Of a stretch of DNA of 10,497 nucleotides, positions 6,422 to 10,497 are shown one piece after another (position 1 is the first letter of the stretch; each line of letters opens with the position of its first letter). The notes under the pieces were generated by a model. The model made no database searches. It was not told the DNA's origin and was given only the letters and a program-made list of their open reading frames with translations. Origin of the DNA: Thermoleophilia bacterium (GTDB lineage Bacteria; Actinomycetota; Thermoleophilia; Gaiellales; Gaiellaceae). The stretch lies in assembly GCA_013362295.1 (NCBI GenBank), contig JABFWJ010000113.1, positions 1 through 10,497 of the forward strand. Direction: 5' to 3'. The translations under genes and the position numbers were made by a program.

Positions 6422-7807
6422 ATGACGGAGCGGCGCGTGATGGTGCTCGTCGCGTTGCTCGCGGCGGCGGTGCGCCTGCCCGGCGTGTACACGCAGGCGT
6501 TCTGGCAGGACGAAGTCGCGTCGGCGCGAATCGTCACCGAGCCGACCTTCCCGCGGCTGCTCGCGCATGTCGCGCGCACCGAATCGACGCCGCCGCTCTG
6601 GTACGCGCTCGCCTGGCTCGCAAACCGCGCCGGGACGCCGCTGCAGGATGTGCGCCTGCTCTCGGTGCTCGCCGGGGCGCTGCTCGCGGCGGCCGTCGTC
6701 GACCTGGCGCGCCGGCTCGTGTCGTTGCCGCTCGCCGCGCTCGCCGGGCTGCTCACCGCGCTCGGCGGGCAGCTCGTCGTTCAGGGGCACGAGCTGCGTG
6801 CGTACGAGCTGCTCGCGCTGCTCTCGGTCCTGCTCGCACGGTGCCTGCTCGCCGAGGTGGAGTCGCCCTCGCGCCGGCGCGAGCTCGCCCTGGCGGCCGT
6901 CGTCGCCGCGGGCGGCCTGACGCACTACTTCTTCGGCTTCTCCGTCGCGGCAGCGGTGGCCTGGCTCTGGCTCGAGCCCGCCGTGCGTGCGGCTCGCCGC
7001 CGCGCATCGGCGGCCGTGCTGACCGGCGGTGCGGTCGCCGTCCTTTGGTTGCCGGTGATGCTCGAGCAGTACCACCGGGACCGCTTCTGGTGGATCGGCG
7101 CATTCCGGCTGCGCACGGTCGTCGCGGCTCCCGCACGGCTCTTCACGACGGCGTATGCGAACACGACGCCCGGTGCCGCGGTGTCGATCGTCGGTCTGCT
7201 GTTCGTCCTCGCCGGTTGTCTGTATCTGTGGCGTCTCTCGCCCGCGGGGCGTCTCGTCGCCGTGCTCGCGCTTGCTCCGCTCGCGGAGGCGGCCGTCCTC
7301 TGGTCGGCAGGCGTTCGCATCTTCTCGCTGCGCAACCTCGTGGGCATCGCGCCGTTCGTCGCCGTCGGCGCGGTCTGCGCGCTCGCGGCGCTGCCGTGGC
7401 GCGCGCTGCGGCTGGCCGCCGTCGCAGCCGCCGCCGGGCTCGCGCTGCTGTCGCTGGGGCCCGTCGCGGGTGGCGGTGTTCCACGATACGACGCGCTCGC
7501 CCACGCGCTCGTCGCCGAGGGCTGGACGCCGGCGCAGCCCGTCGCCGTGTTCGGCGACTTCTTCCGCTACCGGGCTCCGCTCGAGTGGTACCTGCCGCAC
7601 CGTCCGCTGCTCGACGCCTCGCGGCCGCGCGCCGTGATTTGCCGGACCGTCTACGTGATCCGCGGCGTCGGCGTGATCCGCATGAGGCTCGACCGGCCGA
7701 TCGACACCGTTCGCCGGCTGCGGGGCGCCACGATCCTCGCCGATCCCGCGGCCGCGCCGCGCTGCGTGCGCCCGATCACGCGCGGACGGCTCGCGGCTCT
7801 CGCCTAG
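6422..7807 (+). CDS. GT-C type (family 39-like) membrane glycosyltransferase
   Basis: 461 aa, polytopic membrane protein with roughly nine hydrophobic segments, starting at residues 6-22. The first extracytoplasmic loop holds FWQDEVASA with the acidic pair D30-E31, in the place of the catalytic/metal-binding acidic motif of GT-C enzymes (ArnT, protein O-mannosyltransferases). STPPLWYALAWL and HELRAYELLALL match the HPPLYY and EARMYALL landmarks of this superfamily. A mostly soluble C-terminal stretch (from about residue 360, ALAHALVAEGW ... EWYLPH) is also common in the group. By family it would move a sugar from a lipid-phosphate carrier to an acceptor on the outer face of the membrane; donor and acceptor cannot be told from the sequence. 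No other envelope gene is nearby. Its stop faces corA 9 bases away. Confidence 0.82.
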   Translation: MTERRVMVLVALLAAAVRLPGVYTQAFWQDEVASARIVTEPTFPRLLAHVARTESTPPLWYALAWLANRAGTPLQDVRLLSVLAGALLAAAVVDLARRLVSLPLAALAGLLTALGGQLVVQGHELRAYELLALLSVLLARCLLAEVESPSRRRELALAAVVAAGGLTHYFFGFSVAAAVAWLWLEPAVRAARRRASAAVLTGGAVAVLWLPVMLEQYHRDRFWWIGAFRLRTVVAAPARLFTTAYANTTPGAAVSIVGLLFVLAGCLYLWRLSPAGRLVAVLALAPLAEAAVLWSAGVRIFSLRNLVGIAPFVAVGAVCALAALPWRALRLAAVAAAAGLALLSLGPVAGGGVPRYDALAHALVAEGWTPAQPVAVFGDFFRYRAPLEWYLPHRPLLDASRPRAVICRTVYVIRGVGVIRMRLDRPIDTVRRLRGATILADPAAAPRCVRPITRGRLAALA

Positions 7808-7830
7808 CCCTGGCTACTAGAGCCAGCGCT
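7806..7830. terminator. Hairpin between convergent genes, possible bidirectional terminator
   Basis: CTGGCT (7810-7815) pairs with AGCCAG (7821-7826) around ACTAG. AGC (7806-7808) and GCT (7828-7830) extend the stem after one C-C mismatch. The hairpin overlaps the TAG stops of both convergent genes (7805-7807 plus, 7819-7817 minus). There is no T-tract, so if it terminates it is by structure alone. Confidence 0.4.
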
Positions 7831-8728
7831 TCCAGCGAAAGAACAGGAGCTGGGCGATCGTCGTCGCGACGATCCAGCCCCACGACCACCAGTAGCCCCA
7901 GGCCCACCGGAGCTCGGGGATGTGAACGAAGTTCTGTCCGTAGAGGCCGACGATGAAGGTGGGGAGGAGTAGCAGCGAAGCGATCATCGTCAGCCGCTTC
8001 ATCACCTCGTTCTGGTCGTTCGAGATCTTCCCCTGGAGGTAGTCGCGCACGCCTGCAAGCGCGTCGCGCGAGGAATCCAGGCCCTCGCTGGCGCGCAGGA
8101 ACTTGTCGAACGCGTCGCCGAAGGCGATCTCGACGTTGCGGGGGAAGAGCTCTCCCTCGTCCAGCTCGACGCGGTCGTCGACGACCTTGCGCACCGCGTC
8201 GCGCGTCGGCGCGAGCGTGCGGCGGATTCCGCGGACGTCCTCGCGCAGCTCGCGCAGCCGGTGCCCGACCTCGCGGGGCGGCTTGACCGGGATCATGTCC
8301 TCGAGCTCGTCGATCTCGTCGTCGAGGTCGTCGATCAGGTCGAGGTAGCGCTCGGAGATCTCGTCGACGAGGTGGTACACGAACATGCCGACCTCCTCGT
8401 GGAGCCGGCACGCCTCCTGCGCCGGCTTCGGGTCGAACGGCTGCTCGCCCGGCGGCGTCTTGGAGATCGAAACGAACACCTCCTCGGTCGCGATCAGGTC
8501 GACCTCCTGGTAGTAGATGCGGTCTTCGTCCCTGACGGCGACCGGAATCAGGAACACCCCGAGCACGTAGGTACCGTGCGACTGCAGGCGCGGCCGCGGC
8601 TCGTCGTCGTGGACGTGGGGAGCGAGCAGCGCTGCGAGCGCGGTCGGATGGATGTCCGCGGGCAGGTGGCTGCTCAGCTCCTCCTCCGACGGGTCGACGA
8701 GATCGATCCAGCGCGGGCGCTCGACCAC
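7817..8728 (-). CDS. corA: CorA-family divalent cation (Mg2+/Co2+) transporter
   Basis: 303 aa, GTG start, beginning with the usual WIDL(L/V)DPSEEEL opening. The architecture is that of CorA: an N-terminal cytoplasmic alpha/beta domain to about residue 110, a long charged helical stalk (LDLIDDLDDEIDELED onward), then TM1 (about 243-263), the signature loop, and TM2 (about 275-297) with a basic C-terminus (RWKRWL). CorA forms a pentameric channel in the inner membrane with Mg2+ sensing in the cytoplasmic domain. The signature here reads YGQNF (Q265) rather than the canonical YGMNF, while the acidic loop (IPEL) is kept. It follows trxB by 9 bases on the same strand with no clear Shine-Dalgarno, so it is probably translated from the trxB transcript. 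Function is confident at family level; ion preference is not. Confidence 0.92.
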   Translation of the reverse strand: MVERPRWIDLVDPSEEELSSHLPADIHPTALAALLAPHVHDDEPRPRLQSHGTYVLGVFLIPVAVRDEDRIYYQEVDLIATEEVFVSISKTPPGEQPFDPKPAQEACRLHEEVGMFVYHLVDEISERYLDLIDDLDDEIDELEDMIPVKPPREVGHRLRELREDVRGIRRTLAPTRDAVRKVVDDRVELDEGELFPRNVEIAFGDAFDKFLRASEGLDSSRDALAGVRDYLQGKISNDQNEVMKRLTMIASLLLLPTFIVGLYGQNFVHIPELRWAWGYWWSWGWIVATTIAQLLFFRWKRWL

Positions 8729-8737
8729 GCCGCGGGC

Positions 8738-9724
8738 CTACACCTCGGCGGCTTCGGGGCGGGGCGCGGTCATCGCGGTCCCCGGATGCCCCTCCAGCGC
8801 GGCGAGGTAGCGCTCCGCGTCGAGCGCCGCCTGACAGCCGGAACCGGCTGCGGTGATCGCTTGCCGATACGTGTGATCCTGGACGTCGCCCGCGGCGAAC
8901 ACGCCGGGAACGTTCGTCTCGGTCGTTCCAGGCTTCGCGATCAGGTAGCCGGCGGCGTCGTGCTCGAGCTGGTCGAGGAAGAGCCCGGTATTGGGGTCGT
9001 GGCCGATCGCCACGAACAGGCCGTCGGCCGGTACCTCCCAGGTGTCATCGGTGACGGTGCTGCGCAGGCGCAGGCCTTCGACCTTCGTGTCCCCCAGGAT
9101 CTCGTCGACCACGGCGTTGAGCACGAAGTCGAGCTTGTCGTTCTTCTCCGCGCGGTCGACCATGATCTTCGAGGCGCGGAATTCGTCGCGGCGGTGCACG
9201 AGGCGGACGCTGGTCGCGAACTTCGTCAGGAAGAGCGCCTCCTCGAACGCGGAGTCGCCTCCGCCGACGACGTAGACGTCCTTCTCGCGGAAGAACGCGC
9301 CGTCGCACGTCGCGCAGGTCGAGACGCCGCGGCCGCGGTGCTGCTGCTCCGACTCGATGCCGAGCCAGCGCGCGCTCGCGCCGGTCGCGACGATCACGGC
9401 GCGGGCCGAGTACTCGTCGTTGCCGACCCAGACGCGGAACGGGCTCCCCGAGAAGTCGACCTTCGTCACGTCGTCGGTGATGAACTCGCTGCCGAAGCGC
9501 TCGGCCTGGCGGCGGAAGTCGGACATCATCTCCGGCCCCATCACCCCGTCGGCGTAGCCGGGATAGTTCTCGACGTCGCTCGTGATCATCAGCTGGCCGC
9601 CCCACTGGAAGCCCTCGATCACCAGCGGCTCCAGGTCGGCGCGCGCTGCGTAGAGCGCAGCCGTATACCCCGCGGGGCCACCGCCGATGATGATCAGCTC
9701 ACGAACGTCGTTCTGGTCGCTCAA
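8738..9724 (-). CDS. trxB: Thioredoxin-disulfide reductase
   Basis: 328 aa, complete, typical length. FAD- and NADPH-dependent enzyme that keeps thioredoxin reduced in the cytoplasm. Seen: FAD-binding GGGPAGYTAALYAAR (14-28); the redox-active CATC (C137, C140) followed by DGAFF; NADPH-binding GGGDSAFEEA (154-163); HRRDEFRAS (177-185), whose arginines bind the NADP 2'-phosphate; and a second FAD motif GVFAAGDVQD with a C-terminal GSGCQAALDAERYL. The start is TTG 9724, chosen because GGAGAGGAG lies just upstream and the FAD motif then falls at the normal place. No thioredoxin gene is in view. It is first in an apparent trxB-corA operon and divergent from the eRF1-like gene 111 bases away. Unlike five other starts here, it has a real leader with a strong ribosome binding site. 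Confidence 0.96.
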   Translation of the reverse strand: MSDQNDVRELIIIGGGPAGYTAALYAARADLEPLVIEGFQWGGQLMITSDVENYPGYADGVMGPEMMSDFRRQAERFGSEFITDDVTKVDFSGSPFRVWVGNDEYSARAVIVATGASARWLGIESEQQHRGRGVSTCATCDGAFFREKDVYVVGGGDSAFEEALFLTKFATSVRLVHRRDEFRASKIMVDRAEKNDKLDFVLNAVVDEILGDTKVEGLRLRSTVTDDTWEVPADGLFVAIGHDPNTGLFLDQLEHDAAGYLIAKPGTTETNVPGVFAAGDVQDHTYRQAITAAGSGCQAALDAERYLAALEGHPGTAMTAPRPEAAEV

Positions 9725-9728
9725 GGTG

Positions 9729-9737
9729 CTCCTCTCC
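9729..9737 (-). promoter_or_regulatory. Strong ribosome binding site of trxB
   Basis: GGAGAGGAG on the minus strand, four bases before the TTG start at 9724. It contains two overlapping Shine-Dalgarno cores and justifies the rare TTG start. Confidence 0.75.
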
Positions 9738-9780
9738 GATTTCTTGTCTCGTTGTAGTAAACGTCAGCGGGCGGCTGGAC

Positions 9781-9817
9781 GTTCCCGTGCCGGGTCCCGA
9801 CGACTAGTTCCCGCCGG
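9781..9817. repeat. Imperfect direct repeat in the trxB/eRF1-like divergent intergenic region
   Basis: GTTCCCGTGCCGG (9781-9793) recurs as GTTCCCGCCGG (9807-9817), 26 bases start to start, in the 111-base gap between trxB and the eRF1-like gene. It could be an operator pair. The repeat is short and GC-rich, so chance is possible. The rest of the gap holds the trxB leader and the -10 box at 9824. Confidence 0.25.
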
Positions 9818-9823
9818 AGCGGT

Positions 9824-9829
9824 TATGAA
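9824..9829 (+). promoter_or_regulatory. Candidate -10 box (TATGAA) for the eRF1-like gene
   Basis: TATGAA ends six bases before ATG 9836. A GGAG at 9815-9818 is 17 bases from the ATG, too far to act as a ribosome binding site, so a leaderless transcript is likely. The last base does not fit TANNNT, making it the weakest of the set by consensus. Confidence 0.35.
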
Positions 9830-9835
9830 TTCTCC

Positions 9836-10497
9836 ATGGCCACGGTCGTGACTGACGGGCTCCTGAGGGAGCTGGCCGGATTCCGCGCGGCGAACGGTTG
9901 TGCGGTCAGCATCTATGTCGACTTCGATCCGTCCGTGCTGCCGACGATCCCGGACGAGAAGACGAAGTTCGACGCCACCGTCCAGGGCGCCGAGAAGACG
10001 GCCGAGAAGCGGAGCCGCGACCGCGGCCGCGACTGCCGGTTCGCGCTGGAGGCGGACTTCGAGCGGATCAAAGAATGGGGCGAGAACGAGTTCGACCGCG
10101 CGGGTGCCCGCGCGCTCGCCGTCTTCGCGTCGTCGGCCGACGACTATTTCCGCATCGTGCCCTTGCTCGAGCCGGCCGACGGCTGGGCGATCGGGCCCGA
10201 GCTGTGGCTGACGCCGCTCGCGGGTCAGTTGGGCCGCGGCGAGGGGGCGCTCGTCGCCGTCGTGTCGAGGGAACGCGGGGTGCTCTATCGGCTCCAGGAC
10301 GGAAGGCTCGAGGAGATCGCCGACGACACGGAGGAGGTGCCGGGCCAGCACGATCAGGGCGGCTGGTCGCAGGCGCGCTACCAGCGGCACATCGAGAACA
10401 TCGTCCTCCACCACCTGAAGCTCGTCGGCGAGGAGCTCGACCGGACGGTGCGCAACGGCCACCGGCCGAGGATGGTGGTCATCGCGCCGGAGGAGAT
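9836..10497 (+). CDS. Vms1/baeRF-type eRF1-related protein, 5' part (runs off window)
   Basis: 220 codons are visible; the 3' end is outside. The N-terminal part (AVSIYVDFDPS near residue 22) opens a fold with an Asp/Arg/Lys-rich helical segment, followed by ARALAVFAS and a second lobe (ALVAVVSRERGVLYRLQDG). The decisive motif is GGWSQARYQRH at residues 175-185 (Q179), preceded by GQHDQ. This matches the GG-x-x-Q loop plus (R)xxR of the bacterial eRF1-related (baeRF) and Vms1/ANKZF1 families, where the glutamine is placed to cut peptidyl-tRNA. By family it is a likely peptidyl-tRNA hydrolase in ribosome rescue or quality control; activity in the bacterial branch is largely inferred. The start is ATG 9836, with a -10-like box six bases before. 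It is divergent from trxB. Confidence 0.78.
   Translation, partial: MATVVTDGLLRELAGFRAANGCAVSIYVDFDPSVLPTIPDEKTKFDATVQGAEKTAEKRSRDRGRDCRFALEADFERIKEWGENEFDRAGARALAVFASSADDYFRIVPLLEPADGWAIGPELWLTPLAGQLGRGEGALVAVVSRERGVLYRLQDGRLEEIADDTEEVPGQHDQGGWSQARYQRHIENIVLHHLKLVGEELDRTVRNGHRPRMVVIAPEE

Noticed and set aside
6364..6756. Longer N-terminus for the PAS protein, including an ATG at 6423 that overlaps the divergent ATG at 6422
   Set aside because: Most of the extension is antisense to the glycosyltransferase start. The zinc ribbon begins right after GTG 6363 and a -10-like box precedes that GTG. The 6423 start is kept only as an alternative.
5911..7956. Long plus-strand frame through the PAS and glycosyltransferase region
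   Set aside because: It is antisense to the PAS gene, then out of frame with the membrane protein, and its translation is Ala/Arg-rich with no domain.
8261..9757. Plus-strand open frame opposite corA and trxB
   Set aside because: It is a shadow of two well-supported minus-strand genes.
9764..10462. Minus-strand open frame opposite the eRF1-like gene
   Set aside because: The plus-strand frame carries the GGWSQARYQRH motif and natural composition; the minus frame shows no domain and runs into the trxB promoter region.

Overview
This is a very GC-rich bacterial window with dense, compact genes. GTG and TTG starts are used alongside ATG, and I see no phage, transposon, tRNA, rRNA or CRISPR signal. 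The AdnAB/AddAB-style helicase-nuclease pair, the leaderless-looking gene starts and the baeRF-type eRF1-like protein suggest an actinobacterium. A Thermoleophilia-like lineage is my best guess, as an inference from protein flavour and base composition only. No stretch over about 110 bases lacks a gene.

Layout: (1) 1-4859, plus strand: an operon with the 3' part of an AddB/AdnA-like helicase-nuclease subunit, overlapping by GTGA a complete 1125-aa AddA/AdnB-like helicase-nuclease. Together they would form a two-subunit machine that processes double-strand DNA ends for recombination. (2) 4885-5559, plus: endonuclease III (nth), a base-excision repair glycosylase/lyase, so the first half of the window is a DNA repair block. 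(3) 5608-5892, plus: a small helical protein I do not recognise. (4) 5896-6363, minus: a short zinc-ribbon plus PAS-domain protein, converging on (3) and divergent from (5). (5) 6422-7807, plus: a polytopic GT-C type (family 39-like) glycosyltransferase. (6) 7817-9724, minus: thioredoxin reductase (trxB) followed 9 bases later by a CorA-type divalent cation transporter. (7) 9836 to the window end, plus: the 5' part of a Vms1/baeRF-type eRF1-related protein, a probable peptidyl-tRNA hydrolase or ribosome-rescue factor, divergent from trxB.

Most of the genes are ordinary housekeeping functions. The points most worth a second look are: a Walker B (motif II) box in the AddA/AdnB-like helicase that reads EEIKDK where the family has DEFQDT; a QLELF sequence in that protein's linker that matches the beta-clamp-binding consensus; a repeated promoter-to-start layout, with a TANNNT-like -10 box six (once seven) bases before the start codon at five genes, implying leaderless mRNAs; an off-by-one cysteine spacing in the Nth iron-sulfur cluster; and a GQN instead of GMN signature in CorA. 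I did not find a convincing new multi-gene system.
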